DNA of 64,000 bases from Paenirhodobacter ferrireducens (GTDB lineage: Bacteria; Pseudomonadota; Alphaproteobacteria; Rhodobacterales; Rhodobacteraceae), in contig NZ_SAVB01000021.1 in assembly GCF_004022265.1 (NCBI RefSeq), positions 1-64,000 of the forward strand, given 5' to 3'. Both the position numbers and the translations under genes were made by a program. Below are positions 9,001 to 18,229 of this stretch, piece by piece; positions within the stretch are counted from its first letter, which is position 1; each line of letters begins with the position of its first letter. The notes beneath the pieces are model-generated. The model worked only from the letters and a program-made list of their open reading frames with translations. It ran no database searches and was not told the DNA's origin.

Positions 9001-9850
9001 TGGCGCTGTTGCCGTAGCGGATCGTGTCGGTGCCACCGCTGTCCCAGATCGCGGCATAGGCGCGGCCGATGCTCATTGCGCCCTCGGCAAGCGACAGCGC
9101 CCCGCCGCGCGCATCAAAGAGCGTATAGGTCGAGTTGCCCGCGGCATAGGTCTCGGCGCCGTATTGCTGCTGCAGCGCGGCGACGTCGAGCGCCATCATC
9201 GTGACCGCATGGCCATAGGCATCGGCATTGGTGGCGCCGGTGTAGGACATCACCGTATAGCGCTCGTTGTCGAGCGCCGGGCCGACGCTGGTCGCGGCGG
9301 GACCCTGGAACGGGTGGTAGAGACCGAGCCCGTGGCCGATCTCGTGGATCAGGGTCCAGTTCGCATATTCCCCGCCGCCAAGCTCGGCCGGCGTGCTCAT
9401 GTAGTCGAGATTGCTGGTGAAGGTGCCGAAGCTCCAGTAATCGCCCGCCGCGCGCGTGGCGGTTTGCGGGAACATGCAGAACCCTTCGAGCCCGGCATAG
9501 GCCGGAGCCGGCGTGTCCGAGCTCACCAGCACGAGATCGGCGGTGGCCGCGGCGGTGGCGCGGTCGGTCACCCGGCTGAAATCGGTGGCGATCACGCTGT
9601 CGATCATCTGGAAGGCGCGGACGGTCAGCGCGGTATAGGCGTAGGTCGTGTCCGCCATCGACCCGGCCACGAAGTATTCGTTGTAATTGGCGCGAAATTC
9701 GCTGTCGAGGTCGATGTCCGAACCGGTCCCGAGATAGTATTGGAGGGTCCCGTCCGCCCATACGCGGTTGTTGGTGATATCGGCCAGCATCGTCTGTCCC
9801 GATGCCGGGAGTGCGCTGGAGATGGCGACTTCTGCCTTGGTCTGGGCCAT
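6023..9850 (-). CDS. secreted RTX metalloprotease (serralysin-like) with nidogen-like domain
   Basis: A 1275-residue multidomain protein. Residues about 20-250 are a metzincin protease: the zinc motif [11 protein letters not shown] (about 169-179) and the Met-turn VMSYTG (about 200-205). A first short run of Ca-binding GGxGxDxL repeats lies at about 371-407. Residues about 478-690 look like a nidogen (NIDO) domain ([36 protein letters not shown]). About 500 residues of RTX nonapeptides follow, then a C-terminal region ending in DFLF, as expected for a type I secretion signal. There is no N-terminal signal peptide, which also fits ABC-exporter secretion. The start was chosen at the ATG preceded by AAAGGAGATTACCC. 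No type I exporter genes lie nearby. It probably degrades extracellular or surface protein. Confidence 0.9.
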   Translation of the reverse strand: MAQTKAEVAISSALPASGQTMLADITNNRVWADGTLQYYLGTGSDIDLDSEFRANYNEYFVAGSMADTTYAYTALTVRAFQMIDSVIATDFSRVTDRATAAATADLVLVSSDTPAPAYAGLEGFCMFPQTATRAAGDYWSFGTFTSNLDYMSTPAELGGGEYANWTLIHEIGHGLGLYHPFQGPAATSVGPALDNERYTVMSYTGATNADAYGHAVTMMALDVAALQQQYGAETYAAGNSTYTLFDARGGALSLAEGAMSIGRAYAAIWDSGGTDTIRYGNSANSVMINLNDATLDRSQIAADAAPSIAALQNTSMFSHLSASLQTEIIDPDYNAGGFFSRVLTNSGGTYSGIDGGFAIANGAQIENAVGGAQADLLIGNERSNTLTGNGGNDVLIGGAGNDILQGGLGTDTAAFSGLRAQYTITANANDSFTISHNGGGIDGTDTLWDVEQAQFDDQLVQLTEITPTPVLDFTPIANNGFLSYGANVLYHNDDGSESGIDITSIFEDGLTIGGVTYTTFAVNTNGNVTFGGGLGTYTPGEIGNSSLAIVAPYWADVDTRDYLVDGTTVTNPGDVFWDFNEGRDSIVITWHDVGYFRTHTDLQNSFQLELIDRGAGNVEIIFRYGDVEWTTGDASGGTGGLGGTVARAGFSLGNTYFELPTSGNQAAMLALEDSAGNTGVTGVWQFIVAGGQVQGVGTDGDDTFVGTAANDNYLGDLGNDTLIGNGGYDTLLGGLGNDSIDGGPGNDSLDGGDGQDTIIGGLGADTISGGDTDADGGDLVYGGGGADRIYGGAGDDTLHGGTHNDAIFGETGNDRLYGELGNDTLDGGLGNDTLFGGDDNDLLRGNAGNDRLDGEAGADTLDGGFGNDVLLGSDGNDTLIGNGGNDRLDGGNDNDTLDGGFGDDTLLGGNGADRLYGGDGTGADSLDGGLGNDTLLGGGGNDLLRGSGGNDRLDGGDGNDTLDGGFNDDTLLGGGGDDQLYGGGGTGADSLDGGNGNDSLLGGGGNDLLRGSGGNDRLDGGDGNDNLDGGYGNDSLLGGDGNDSLSGGAGTGADSLDGGNGNDRLLGGAGNDALAGGGGLDTLDGGNGNDRLDGGYGDDVLYGRAGNDTLRGGAGTGADRLEGGDGNDRIFGDNGNDSLVGNFGRDLLDGGNGDDSLDGGFGSDTLRGGTGNDTLLGGAGDDTLNGGFGADRFVFTNGFGHDVIQDFSADDAERIVLTGVTAITSFTDLMNNHLTTDAGTGFAMIVDGANSILLNNIHVSDFGAGQAYSANDFLF
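6480..7110 (-). repeat. 195-bp higher-order repeats inside the RTX gene
   Basis: Within the RTX region the nonapeptide pattern is interrupted by [10 protein letters not shown] (last copy [10 protein letters not shown]), which recurs at a strict 65-residue (195-bp) period. In plus-strand coordinates the copies are near 7085, 6890, 6695 and 6500. Sixty-five is seven nonapeptides plus two residues, so each unit shifts the phase. Neighbouring units are nearly identical in DNA, which points to recent tandem duplication and to possible length variation by recombination. Confidence 0.8.
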
Positions 9851-9971
9851 GGGTAATCTCCTTTGGGCCAAAATCCTTCAGGCGGCAGGCACGCACCACA
9901 GCGCCGCTGCCCTCGGCCGGGCCGCGGATAGCGGAACCTCCCCCTACGTCAACACGCTTGCCGAAAAAGGC

Positions 9972-10589
9972 TCAACCGTCAATTGGACAAAGGGCCGCGA
10001 GCACCACAGAAACCTGTGCCGGCCGGAGTGCGGCAAGGTGGGCGAGCGTGATGCGCTTGCCCGGGCCAAGGCCGCACACGGTCATGCGCACCGCGGCCTC
10101 GGGGCGGTCGACGGCGATCCGCGCGAGGGCGAAGCCGGGCTGCGCGGTGCCGAGCCGGTAGCCGAGGATGACCGTCGGCCGGGTGAACTTGCCCGGCCCG
10201 AAGAGCGCCGCGGCGAGCGCGTCGATCGTCACCCCGCGGGCCGCCGCCGCCGCGGTCACGTCGCTGCCGTCGGGGCCCGCGGGCAGGTCCGCAAGCCGCG
10301 CGAAGAGGTCCATCTGGGCGCGCACCGAGGCGGGCGGCGCGGGGCTGTCGTCGCTGCGATAGCGGCGCAGGGTGCCTTGCGGCAGGGGCTCGCCATCATC
10401 GCGCGCGAGCGCGCCGGTGACGCCCGTCCAGCTTGCGGGGATCGGCAGGTCGCGGCCTGCCTGCGGCAGGAAGGTTTCGGCGCCCATGGCGTGGCCTTTC
10501 GTGAACGGGGGGAGAAGCGGCGCGAGCGCAGGGGCGATCAGCGCCCCGGCGAGACCGCGCAGCAATGTCCGGCGACGGGAAAACGGCAT
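9972..10589 (-). CDS. putative Tat-exported protein of unknown function
   Basis: A 205-residue protein. It begins MPFSRRRTLLRGLAGALIAP, a twin-arginine pattern followed by a hydrophobic stretch and a possible cleavage site near residue 34, so a periplasmic, folded, possibly cofactor-bearing protein is likely. The start was chosen because GAAGGAGACCCGCC precedes the ATG. I do not recognise the mature part. It has one Cys in VCGLGPGKR and one near the C-terminus, and an Ala-rich helix region in the middle. It lies 121 bases upstream of the RTX protease gene on the same strand and is divergent from the lipoate ligase gene. No function is proposed. Confidence 0.75.
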   Translation of the reverse strand: MPFSRRRTLLRGLAGALIAPALAPLLPPFTKGHAMGAETFLPQAGRDLPIPASWTGVTGALARDDGEPLPQGTLRRYRSDDSPAPPASVRAQMDLFARLADLPAGPDGSDVTAAAAARGVTIDALAAALFGPGKFTRPTVILGYRLGTAQPGFALARIAVDRPEAAVRMTVCGLGPGKRITLAHLAALRPAQVSVVLAALCPIDG

Positions 10590-10770
10590 GGCGGGTCTCC
10601 TTCTGCCGCGGATCGGGTCGCGGGCATTTGGCCCCGAGGGCGGCGGTGCCGTCAACCCCCGGCGCGGGGCCTCGGCACTTCGCCGCAGGCCGGCGGGCGA
10701 AAAGGGGTTGCCGGCGCCCCGCCCGCGGCACATCTCTTGCCCAAACGCGGGCGGCAGGCAGGAGGCGCGG

Positions 10771-11820
10771 ATGCACGGCGAATACAAGGTCCATGGCGGC
10801 AAGCTGGTCGTGGCCGATCTCGAATTGCGCGAGGGGCGGCTGGCGGCGGTGCAGATCTCGGGCGATTTCTTCCTCGAACCGGGCGAGGCGATCTTCGATC
10901 TGGGCGCCGCGCTCGAGGGGCTGCCGGCGACGGCGACGGTCGAGGAGATCACCGCCGCGCTGCGCGTCGGGCTGCGCCCCGAGGCGGTGCTGGTGGGCTT
11001 CAGCCTCGAGGCGGTGGCGATCGCGGTGCGCCGCGCGCTCGGCGTCAGCCGCGGCTGGCGCGATTTCGAATGGCAGGTGCTCGACGGGGCGCCGCTGTCG
11101 CCGGCGATGCATCTGGCGCTTGACGACGTGCTTGCCCACGAGGTCGCGGCGGGGCGTCGCGCGCCGACGCTGCGCTTTTGGGAATGGGAGCGCCCGGCGA
11201 TCATCATCGGCAATTTCCAGTCGCTGAGGAACGAGGTCGACCTCGAGGCGGCCGGGGAACTGGGCGTCGAGACGGTGCGGCGGGTGACCGGCGGCGGCGC
11301 GATGTTCGTCGAGCCCGGCTCGACCATCACCTATTCGCTTTACGCGCCCGCCGAACTGGTCGACGGCATGAGCTTTGCCGATTCCTACGCCTTTCTCGAC
11401 ACCTGGGTGCTGAAGGCGCTGAACGATCTGGGCATCGATGCGGTCTACAAGCCGCTCAACGACATCGCGAGCTCGAAGGGCAAGATCGGCGGCGCGGCGC
11501 AGAAGCGCTATGCCGGCGGCGCGGTGCTGCACCATGTCACCATGGCCTATGACATGGACGCCTCGAAGATGATGCAGGTGCTGCGCATCGGCCGCGAGAA
11601 GCTGTCGGACAAGGGCATCGCCAGCGCCGGCAAGCGCGTCGACCCGGTGCGCAGCCAGACCGGGCTCGAGCGCGGCGCGGTGGTCGAGCGGATGAAGGCC
11701 ACCTTCCTCGACCTGCACGGCGGCACCCCGGGCGCGATCACCGCCGAGGAGCTGGCCGCGGCCGAGACGCTCGCGCGCGAGAAGTTCGAAACCCCCGCCT
11801 GGCTGCACCACATCCCCTGA
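10771..11820 (+). CDS. lplA: lipoate-protein ligase A with N-terminal accessory domain
   Basis: A 349-residue enzyme that attaches lipoate (through lipoyl-AMP) to the E2 and GcvH subunits of 2-oxoacid dehydrogenases and the glycine cleavage system. The catalytic biotin/lipoate ligase domain spans about residues 100-330, with RRVTGGGAMF (about 170-179) and a conserved Lys in SKGKIGGAAQKR (about 235-246). Residues 1-85 (HGGKLVVADLELREGRLAAV, then ISGDFFL) resemble the small accessory domain that is C-terminal in E. coli LplA and a separate LplB subunit in some archaea. Here it is fused at the N-terminus. The ATG follows GGCAGGAGGCGCGG. It is convergent with putR, 6 bases away. Confidence 0.9.
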   Translation: MHGEYKVHGGKLVVADLELREGRLAAVQISGDFFLEPGEAIFDLGAALEGLPATATVEEITAALRVGLRPEAVLVGFSLEAVAIAVRRALGVSRGWRDFEWQVLDGAPLSPAMHLALDDVLAHEVAAGRRAPTLRFWEWERPAIIIGNFQSLRNEVDLEAAGELGVETVRRVTGGGAMFVEPGSTITYSLYAPAELVDGMSFADSYAFLDTWVLKALNDLGIDAVYKPLNDIASSKGKIGGAAQKRYAGGAVLHHVTMAYDMDASKMMQVLRIGREKLSDKGIASAGKRVDPVRSQTGLERGAVVERMKATFLDLHGGTPGAITAEELAAAETLAREKFETPAWLHHIP

Positions 11821-11826
11821 GGGCCG

Positions 11827-12291
11827 TCACAGGCTCATCCAGCTCTGCTCCACCACCGCCTCCATCGCGACATAGCTCGAGGTGGCGTGGACATGGGGCA
11901 GGGCGGAAATCTTCTCGCCCATGATCCGGCGGTAATCGGCCATGTCGCGCGAGCGCACCTTCAGCAGATAGTCGAAACCGCCGGCGATCATGTAGCACTC
12001 CTCGACCTCCTCGATCGCGCGCACCGCGGCGTTGAAGGCCGCAAGCGCGCGCTCGCGCGTGTCGCTCAGCCGCACCTCCAGATAGGTCACATGGGTCATG
12101 CCCAGCTTCAGCGGCGACAGGATCGCGCGATAGCCGGTGATCAGCCCCATCTCCTCCATCGCCTTGATCCGCGCCGCGACCGGGGTCTTCGACAGGCCGA
12201 CGCGGCGAGCGAGTTCCGTGATCGGCAGGCGGGCATTGGCGACCAGCTCGCTCAGGATCTTGCGGTCGGTGGCGTCGAGTGCGGGTTCCAT
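11827..12291 (-). CDS. putR: Lrp/AsnC family activator of putA
   Basis: A 154-residue leucine-responsive regulator. The N-terminal helix-turn-helix is at about residues 5-60 (LDATDRKILSELVANARLPI, then ARRVGLSKTPVAARI). A C-terminal RAM/ligand domain includes VEECYMIAGGFDYLLKVRSRD. It is divergent from putA with 116 bases between the starts. In Rhodobacter capsulatus an Lrp-like PutR encoded beside putA is required for putA expression in response to proline; the identical arrangement and family support the same role here. GAAGGAC lies upstream of the ATG. Confidence 0.93.
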   Translation of the reverse strand: MEPALDATDRKILSELVANARLPITELARRVGLSKTPVAARIKAMEEMGLITGYRAILSPLKLGMTHVTYLEVRLSDTRERALAAFNAAVRAIEEVEECYMIAGGFDYLLKVRSRDMADYRRIMGEKISALPHVHATSSYVAMEAVVEQSWMSL

Positions 12292-12407
12292 GGTCTGAAT
12301 TTGTCCTTCATTTTGGTCTGATCGGCTACAGTATCGGCAATCATTGGTCACAGCGTCCAGTGCGATTCGGGTACAGAATCCGGAAATCGCCCTTCCGGAG
12401 TGCCGCC
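12292..12407. promoter_or_regulatory. putR-putA divergent control region
   Basis: A 116-base region between the two starts, more AT-rich than the flanking genes. By analogy with R. capsulatus it should hold PutR binding sites and both promoters. I could not define a convincing Lrp operator by eye. TTCCGGAGTGCCGCC gives putA a ribosome-binding site. Confidence 0.55.
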
Positions 12408-15400
12408 ATGATCGCCAAGCCCGTCCCCGTCTTCCCCGCCCTCGAGGGCCCGGAAGTGAAATTCGCCCCCGAGGCGCCGCTGCTCGAGCGGCTGGTCGCC
12501 ACCGCGGCGATCTCGGCCGAGACCCGCGCCGCGATCTCGGCACGTGCGGCGGCCCTCGTCGGGCGCATCCGCTCCGAGGCGAAGCCGACGCTGATGGAGC
12601 ATTTCCTGGCCGAATACGGGCTGTCGACGCGCGAGGGCGTGGCGCTGATGTGTCTGGCCGAGGCGATGCTGCGCGTGCCCGACACCCAGACCATCGACGC
12701 GCTGATCGAGGACAAGATCGCGCCGGCCGAATGGGGCAAGCACCTCGGCACCGCCGCCTCGTCGCTGGTCAATGCCTCGACCTGGGCGCTGATGCTGACG
12801 GGCAAGGTGCTCGACGACGATTATCCGGGCGTGGCGGGCACGCTGCGCGGCGCGATCAAGCGCCTTGGCGAGCCGGTGATCCGCGCCGCGGTCGGCCGCG
12901 CGATGAAGGAGATGGGCCGGCAGTTCGTGCTGGGCGAGACGATCGAGGCGGGGCTTGCCAATGCCCGAGCCCGCGAGGCGATCGGCTTCACCTACAGCTA
13001 TGACATGCTGGGCGAGGCGGCGATGACCTCGGCCGATGCGGCGCGCTATGACGCCGATTATACCCGCGCCATCGCGGCGATCGGCAAGGCGGCGACCAAG
13101 GGCTCGATCCACGACAACCCCGGCATCTCGATCAAGCTTTCGGCGCTGCATCCGCGCTATGAACTGGCGAACGAGGAGCGGGTGATGGCCGAGCTGGTGC
13201 CGGTGGTGCTGCGCCTTGCGCGTCAGGCCGCGGCGGCGGGCATCGGCATGCATGTCGACGCCGAGGAACAGGCGCGGCTGTCGCTGTCGTTCAAGGTGAT
13301 CGAGGCGGTGATGGCCGATCCCACGCTCGCCGGCTGGGACGGCATGGGCATCGTCGTGCAGGCCTATGGCAAGCGCGCGGGCCTTGCGATTGATGCGCTT
13401 TACGACATGGCCTGCCGCTATGACCGCAAGATCTGCGTGCGGCTGGTGAAGGGCGCCTATTGGGACGCCGAGATGAAGCTGGCGCAGGTCGAGGGGCATC
13501 CGGGCTTCCCGCTCTTCACCTCGAAGACCGCGACCGACGTCAGCTATATCTGCCTGGCGAAGAAGCTCTTCGGCATGGGCGACCGGATCTTCCCGCAATT
13601 CGCCGGCCACAACGCGCATACCGTCTCGTCGATCCTCGAACTGGCCGAGGGCCGGCCGTTCGAGTTCCAGCGCCTGCACGGCATGGGCGAGCGGCTGCAT
13701 GACATCGTTCTGAAGGAAACCAAGGGCCGCTGCCGGATCTATGCCCCGGTCGGCGCGCATCGCGACCTTCTGGCCTATCTGGTGCGCCGCCTGCTCGAGA
13801 ATGGCGCGAACTCGTCCTTCGTGCACCAGCTCGTCGACGAGAGCATCGCGCCCGAGACGATCGCCCGCGACCCCTTCACCGCGCTCGCGACCGCGAAGGC
13901 GCCGGCCAGCCTTCTGGCGCCGGCCGATCTGTTCGGCGCGCGCCGCAAGGCCTCGAAAGGGTTCGACCTGTCGGATGAGCGCGTGGTCGAGGCGATCGAG
14001 GCGGCGCGCGACTGCGTGATCCCCGATGCCGCGCCGCTGACCGTCTCGCCCGCCACCGGCACCGCGCTGACCGTGACCAACCCCGCGACCGGCGCCGCCG
14101 TCGCGCAGGTGATCGAGGCCGATGCGGCGACGGTTGCCCGCGCCCTCGATGACGCCCGCGTCTGGGACGCGCCGGCGGCCGAACGCGCCGCGGTGCTGCG
14201 CCGCGCCGCCGACCTGTATGAGGAGAACTTCGGCCCGATCTTCGCCACCCTCGCCGCCGAAGCCGGCAAGAGCTGGGGCGATGCGGTGGGCGAGCTGCGC
14301 GAGGCCTGCGACTTCCTGCGCTATTACGCCGCCGAGGGCGAGACCTCGGGTGCCGCGCCCCGTGGCATCATCGCCGCGATCAGCCCGTGGAACTTCCCGC
14401 TGGCGATCTTCACCGGCCAGATCTCGGCCGCGCTGATGGCGGGCAACGCGGTGCTCGCGAAACCGGCCGAGGCGACGCCGCTCATCGCCGCGATGGCGGT
14501 GCGGCTCCTGCATGCGGCGGGCGTTCCGGCTTCGGCGCTGCAGCTTCTGCCGGGGCCGGGCTCGGTCGTCGGCACGGCGATCACCTCGGACCCGCGGGTG
14601 AAGGGCGTGGTCTTCACCGGCTCGACCGCCACCGCGCAGCGCATCGCCGCGGTGATGGCCGACACCCTCGAACCCGGCACGCCGCTGATCGCCGAAACCG
14701 GCGGTCTGAACGCGATGATCGTCGACTCGACCGCGCTGCCCGAACAGGCGGTGCGCGACATCGTCGCCTCGGCCTTCCGCTCGGCCGGCCAGCGCTGCTC
14801 GGCGCTGCGCTGCCTCTATGTGCAGGAAGACATTGCGCCGCATCTGCTGGCGATGGTGAAGGGCGCGATGGACGAGCTGAAGCTCGGCGATCCGTGGCAC
14901 TTCGTGACCGATGTCGGCCCGGTGATCGACGCCCGCGCACAGGCCGGCATCCTTGATTATGTCGCCGCCCGCGAGGGCGCGGTCCTGCACCGCACCGCGG
15001 CACCGGCCGAGGGCACCTTCGTCGCCCCGGTGCTGCTGAAGGTCTCGGGCATCGCCGATCTCGAACGCGAGGTCTTCGGCCCGGTGCTGCATGTCGCCAC
15101 CTTCCGGGCGGGCGAGATCGGGAAGGTGATCGAGGCGGTGAACGCGCGCGGCTACGGGCTGACCTTCGGGCTGCACAGCCGCATCGACGCCCGCGTGCAG
15201 GAGGTGGCCGAGGCGATCCACGTCGGCAACACCTATGTCAACCGCAACCAGATCGGTGCCGTCGTCGGCAGCCAGCCCTTTGGCGGCGAGGGGCTTTCGG
15301 GTACCGGGCCGAAGGCGGGCGGTCCGCTCTACCTCGCGCGCTTCTTCGCGCCCGAGCCGGTTGCCGCGCCGAATGAAGCGCCTGCGGGTGCGGCCGATCT

Positions 15401-15827
15401 TGCGGCGATCCGCGCGGCGCTGGCGGGCTTTGCCGAGACGCAGGTCGAGGAGCGGCTGATGCCCGGCCCGACGGGCGAGCTGAACCGGCTGAGCCTGCAC
15501 ACCCGTCCGCCGGTGCTCTGCCTCGGCCCGGGGGCGGCGGCCACCGCGGCGCAGGTCGCGGCGGTGCGCGCGCTTTGCGGCGTGGCGCTCGCCGTCGAGG
15601 GGCGGCTTGACCCCGCGGCGCTGGCCACGCTCGAGGGTTTCGGCGCCGTGCTGTGGTGGGGTGATGCCGAGACCGGCCGGGCGATCGCGCGGGTTCTGGC
15701 CGCGCGGCCGGGGCCGATCGTGCAGCTGGTCACCGGCCGCCCCGACCGCGCCCATGTGCTGCACGAGCGGCACCTGTGCGTCGACACCACCGCGGCGGGC
15801 GGCAACGCGGCGCTGCTGGCGGGCTGA
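12408..15827 (+). CDS. putA: bifunctional proline dehydrogenase / glutamate-semialdehyde dehydrogenase PutA
   Basis: A 1139-residue bifunctional enzyme that oxidises proline to P5C (FAD, electrons to quinone) and then glutamate semialdehyde to glutamate (NAD). The proline dehydrogenase barrel is at about residues 160-470 (SIKLSALHPRYE, VDAEEQARLSLS, KGAYWDAEMK). The aldehyde dehydrogenase domain is at about 540-980, with AISPWNFPLAIFTGQ, FTGSTATAQ, AETGGLN and the catalytic Cys in SAGQRCSALR. It lacks the N-terminal ribbon-helix-helix DNA-binding domain of E. coli PutA, which fits control by a separate PutR. The ATG at 12408 follows CCGGAGTGCCGCC. Confidence 0.97.
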   Translation: MIAKPVPVFPALEGPEVKFAPEAPLLERLVATAAISAETRAAISARAAALVGRIRSEAKPTLMEHFLAEYGLSTREGVALMCLAEAMLRVPDTQTIDALIEDKIAPAEWGKHLGTAASSLVNASTWALMLTGKVLDDDYPGVAGTLRGAIKRLGEPVIRAAVGRAMKEMGRQFVLGETIEAGLANARAREAIGFTYSYDMLGEAAMTSADAARYDADYTRAIAAIGKAATKGSIHDNPGISIKLSALHPRYELANEERVMAELVPVVLRLARQAAAAGIGMHVDAEEQARLSLSFKVIEAVMADPTLAGWDGMGIVVQAYGKRAGLAIDALYDMACRYDRKICVRLVKGAYWDAEMKLAQVEGHPGFPLFTSKTATDVSYICLAKKLFGMGDRIFPQFAGHNAHTVSSILELAEGRPFEFQRLHGMGERLHDIVLKETKGRCRIYAPVGAHRDLLAYLVRRLLENGANSSFVHQLVDESIAPETIARDPFTALATAKAPASLLAPADLFGARRKASKGFDLSDERVVEAIEAARDCVIPDAAPLTVSPATGTALTVTNPATGAAVAQVIEADAATVARALDDARVWDAPAAERAAVLRRAADLYEENFGPIFATLAAEAGKSWGDAVGELREACDFLRYYAAEGETSGAAPRGIIAAISPWNFPLAIFTGQISAALMAGNAVLAKPAEATPLIAAMAVRLLHAAGVPASALQLLPGPGSVVGTAITSDPRVKGVVFTGSTATAQRIAAVMADTLEPGTPLIAETGGLNAMIVDSTALPEQAVRDIVASAFRSAGQRCSALRCLYVQEDIAPHLLAMVKGAMDELKLGDPWHFVTDVGPVIDARAQAGILDYVAAREGAVLHRTAAPAEGTFVAPVLLKVSGIADLEREVFGPVLHVATFRAGEIGKVIEAVNARGYGLTFGLHSRIDARVQEVAEAIHVGNTYVNRNQIGAVVGSQPFGGEGLSGTGPKAGGPLYLARFFAPEPVAAPNEAPAGAADLAAIRAALAGFAETQVEERLMPGPTGELNRLSLHTRPPVLCLGPGAAATAAQVAAVRALCGVALAVEGRLDPAALATLEGFGAVLWWGDAETGRAIARVLAARPGPIVQLVTGRPDRAHVLHERHLCVDTTAAGGNAALLAG

Positions 15828-15839
15828 GCCCGCCCGCAC

Positions 15840-16610
15840 TCAGATCGCGCGGTAATCCTCGGTGAGCCGCGCGATCTGGTCCGGCCGGTGATCGGCAAGG
15901 TGGGGCAGATCGACGATCAGCAGGGTCTCGCGGGTGCCGGCCATCGCGATCGGCCGGGCATCGGGTCCGGCGATCACCGACAGTCCCGAAAACGCCAGCC
16001 CGCGCTCGACACCGCAGTAATTCGCATAGGCGATGACCTGACGGTTCTCATGCGCGCGGGCCGGCACCAGCACGTTCTGCACATGCTCGGCCCCGGTCGG
16101 GTTGGCCGTCGGCACGAGGATCAGATCGACCCCGCGCGCGGCCAGCGCCGCGGCGTGGCCCGGAAACTCGATGTCATAGCAGATCAGCAGCCCGCAGCGC
16201 CGCCCCTCGAAGTCGAAGACCGGCGGCGGCGCCTCGCCCGGGACGAAGCTCGTCTTCTCCATCTCGCCGTACAGCTGGATCTTACGGTAGTGGGCCAAGA
16301 GCCGCCCCTCCGGGCTGAGCGCGACGGCGCTGTTCCACACCCGCCCCTCGGCGCGCTCGGCCCAGCCAAGGGTCAGGCCACAGCCCTCGGCCGCGGCCAT
16401 CTCGGCGAGCCGCGCGAGCCAGTCGCCGCCGATCGGTTCGGCGTCGCGCGCATGCAGATCGGGGCGGTTGTAGCCGGGCAGATAGAGCTCGGGCGCGACG
16501 AGCATCCGCGCCCCGGCTGCGGCAGCCGCGCGCAGCGCGCGGGCGAGCCGGTCGAAGGCGCCGGCAATGTCGCCGTCGGTGGGCAGGGCCTGATAAAGCG
16601 CGAGTTTCAT
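15840..16610 (-). CDS. nitrilase-family carbon-nitrogen hydrolase
   Basis: A 256-residue member of the nitrilase superfamily with the Glu-Lys-Cys triad visible: Glu41 in [10 protein letters not shown], Lys110 in HYRKIQLYG and Cys144 in [12 protein letters not shown]. The length fits aliphatic amidases and omega-amidases rather than true nitrilases. The IEFP after the catalytic Cys and the PTANP motif resemble amidases of the R-amidase type. It is convergent with putA (12 bases apart) and divergent from proS. GGAGACAGA precedes the ATG. The substrate cannot be told, but an amide of an amino acid is plausible. Confidence 0.88.
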   Translation of the reverse strand: MKLALYQALPTDGDIAGAFDRLARALRAAAAAGARMLVAPELYLPGYNRPDLHARDAEPIGGDWLARLAEMAAAEGCGLTLGWAERAEGRVWNSAVALSPEGRLLAHYRKIQLYGEMEKTSFVPGEAPPPVFDFEGRRCGLLICYDIEFPGHAAALAARGVDLILVPTANPTGAEHVQNVLVPARAHENRQVIAYANYCGVERGLAFSGLSVIAGPDARPIAMAGTRETLLIVDLPHLADHRPDQIARLTEDYRAI

Positions 16611-16765
16611 TCTGTCTCCGGGAATTCAGGGCAGGGGGCGGCGTGCATTCGACACGGCCCGCCGCCAAAGCGCAAGCCCGGCTGTGCCGCAGGCCCTGCC
16701 ACTTGCCCCGCGAGGGCATTTCCTCTAGGCCAGTTCGCAACGCGAAACAAACCGTCGGACACGCC

Positions 16766-18103
16766 ATGCGTCTTACCCGCTATTTCCTCCCCGTCCTCAA
16801 GGAAAACCCCGCCGAGGCGCAGATCGTCTCGCACCGCTACATGCTGCGCGCGGGGATGATCAAGCAGCAGGCGGCGGGGATCTATTCCTGGCTGCCGATG
16901 GGCTTCAAGGTGCTCAAGCGGCTCGAGCAGATCGTGCACGAGGAGCAGATCCGCGCCGGGCACATCCCGCTGCTGATGCCGACGCTGCAATCGGCCGATC
17001 TGTGGCGCGAGTCGGGGCGCTATGACGCCTACGGCCCCGAGATGCTGCGCTTCAAGGACCGCCACGACCGCGAGATGCTCTATGGTCCGACGAACGAGGA
17101 GATGATCACCGACATCTTCCGCGCCCATGTCGAAAGCTACAAGTCGCTGCCGCTGACGCTCTATCACATCCAGTGGAAGTTCCGCGACGAGGTCCGTCCG
17201 CGCTTTGGCGTGATGCGCGGCCGCGAGTTCCTGATGAAGGACGGCTATTCCTTCGACCTGACGAAGGAAGATGCGCTGCATGCCTACAACCGCCACATGG
17301 TGAGCTATCTGCGCACCTACGAGCGGATGGGCCTGACCGCGATCCCGATGCGGGCGGACAGCGGCCCGATCGGCGGCGACAACACCCATGAATTCCTGGT
17401 GCTGGCGAAGACCGGCGAGTCGGAAGTCTTCTATGACGCCAAGGTGCCCGAGCTGAAGCTGGGCGACCGCACCGTCGATTACGACAACCGCGACGAGGTC
17501 GCTGCGATCTGCAAGGAGTTCACCACGCTCTACGCCCGCACCGACGAGACCCATGACGAGGCCCTCTTCAACCAGATCCCGGAAGAGCGGCGCTGCGTCG
17601 GCCGCGGTATCGAGGTCGGGCAGATCTTCTACTTCGGCACCAAATACTCGGAACCGATGGGCGCCACCGTCACCACCCCCGATGGCGCCAAGGTGCCGGT
17701 CGAGATGGGCAGCCACGGCATCGGTGTCAGCCGCCTGATCGGCGCGCTGATCGAGGCGAACCACGACGAGAAGGGCATCATCTGGCCCGAGGGCGTGACC
17801 CCCTTCCACGTCGGCCTCGTCAACCTGAAGCAGGGCGATGTGGCGACCGACGCCGCCTGCGAGGCGCTCTATGCCGCGCTGAAGGCGAAGGGGCTCGACC
17901 CGCTTTACGACGACCGCGAGGAACGTGCCGGCGCCAAGTTCGCCACCATGGACCTGATCGGCCTGCCCTGGCGCATCACCGTCGGCCCGCGCGGTCTGGC
18001 GAACGGTCTGGTCGAGCTGACCTCGCGCCGCACCGGCGAGAGCGAGGAGATGCCCCCCGAGGCCGCCGTCGCGCGGATCGTCGAGATCTACGCCGGGATC
18101 TGA
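16766..18103 (+). CDS. proS: proline--tRNA ligase (short type without editing insert)
   Basis: A 445-residue class II aminoacyl-tRNA synthetase that charges tRNA-Pro. Visible motifs include [20 protein letters not shown] and YSWLPMG near the N-terminus, YGPTNEEM in the active site, [20 protein letters not shown] (motif 2) and a C-terminal anticodon-binding domain. The length and the direct step from motif 2 to motif 3 show the alphaproteobacterial form that lacks the editing insertion of E. coli ProS. No strong Shine-Dalgarno sequence is seen before the chosen ATG, but homology starts exactly there (MRLTRYFLP). A strong terminator follows. Confidence 0.96.
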   Translation: MRLTRYFLPVLKENPAEAQIVSHRYMLRAGMIKQQAAGIYSWLPMGFKVLKRLEQIVHEEQIRAGHIPLLMPTLQSADLWRESGRYDAYGPEMLRFKDRHDREMLYGPTNEEMITDIFRAHVESYKSLPLTLYHIQWKFRDEVRPRFGVMRGREFLMKDGYSFDLTKEDALHAYNRHMVSYLRTYERMGLTAIPMRADSGPIGGDNTHEFLVLAKTGESEVFYDAKVPELKLGDRTVDYDNRDEVAAICKEFTTLYARTDETHDEALFNQIPEERRCVGRGIEVGQIFYFGTKYSEPMGATVTTPDGAKVPVEMGSHGIGVSRLIGALIEANHDEKGIIWPEGVTPFHVGLVNLKQGDVATDAACEALYAALKAKGLDPLYDDREERAGAKFATMDLIGLPWRITVGPRGLANGLVELTSRRTGESEEMPPEAAVARIVEIYAGI

Positions 18104-18121
18104 TCCGGGCAGAAGTTTTCC

Positions 18122-18160
18122 GAAAAGGGGCGGGGCCACGGGCCACCGCCCCTTTTCTCT
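18122..18160 (+). terminator. rho-independent terminator after proS
   Basis: A perfect 12-bp stem, GAAAAGGGGCGG (18122-18133) with CCGCCCCTTTTC (18145-18156), and an 11-base loop. The 3' arm contains the TTTT. It lies 19 bases after the proS stop. Confidence 0.85.
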
Positions 18161-18229
18161 GCGCCGCTGGAAAGGCTGGACTTGAGTAAAAAACTCGGGT
18201 AATCGCGTCTCCATCATTTGGAGGTGTCG

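Noticed and set aside
6077-9856. A 1259-codon open frame on the plus strand opposite the RTX protease gene
   Set aside because: It is a mirror of the repetitive RTX coding sequence (endless VAAVEAV-type repeats), has no ribosome-binding site, and the minus-strand protein has clear domains.
12348-15839. A long minus-strand open frame opposite putA
   Set aside because: High GC content at third positions removes stops from antisense frames. The composition is Arg/His/Gly-rich with no recognisable motif, while putA is unmistakable.
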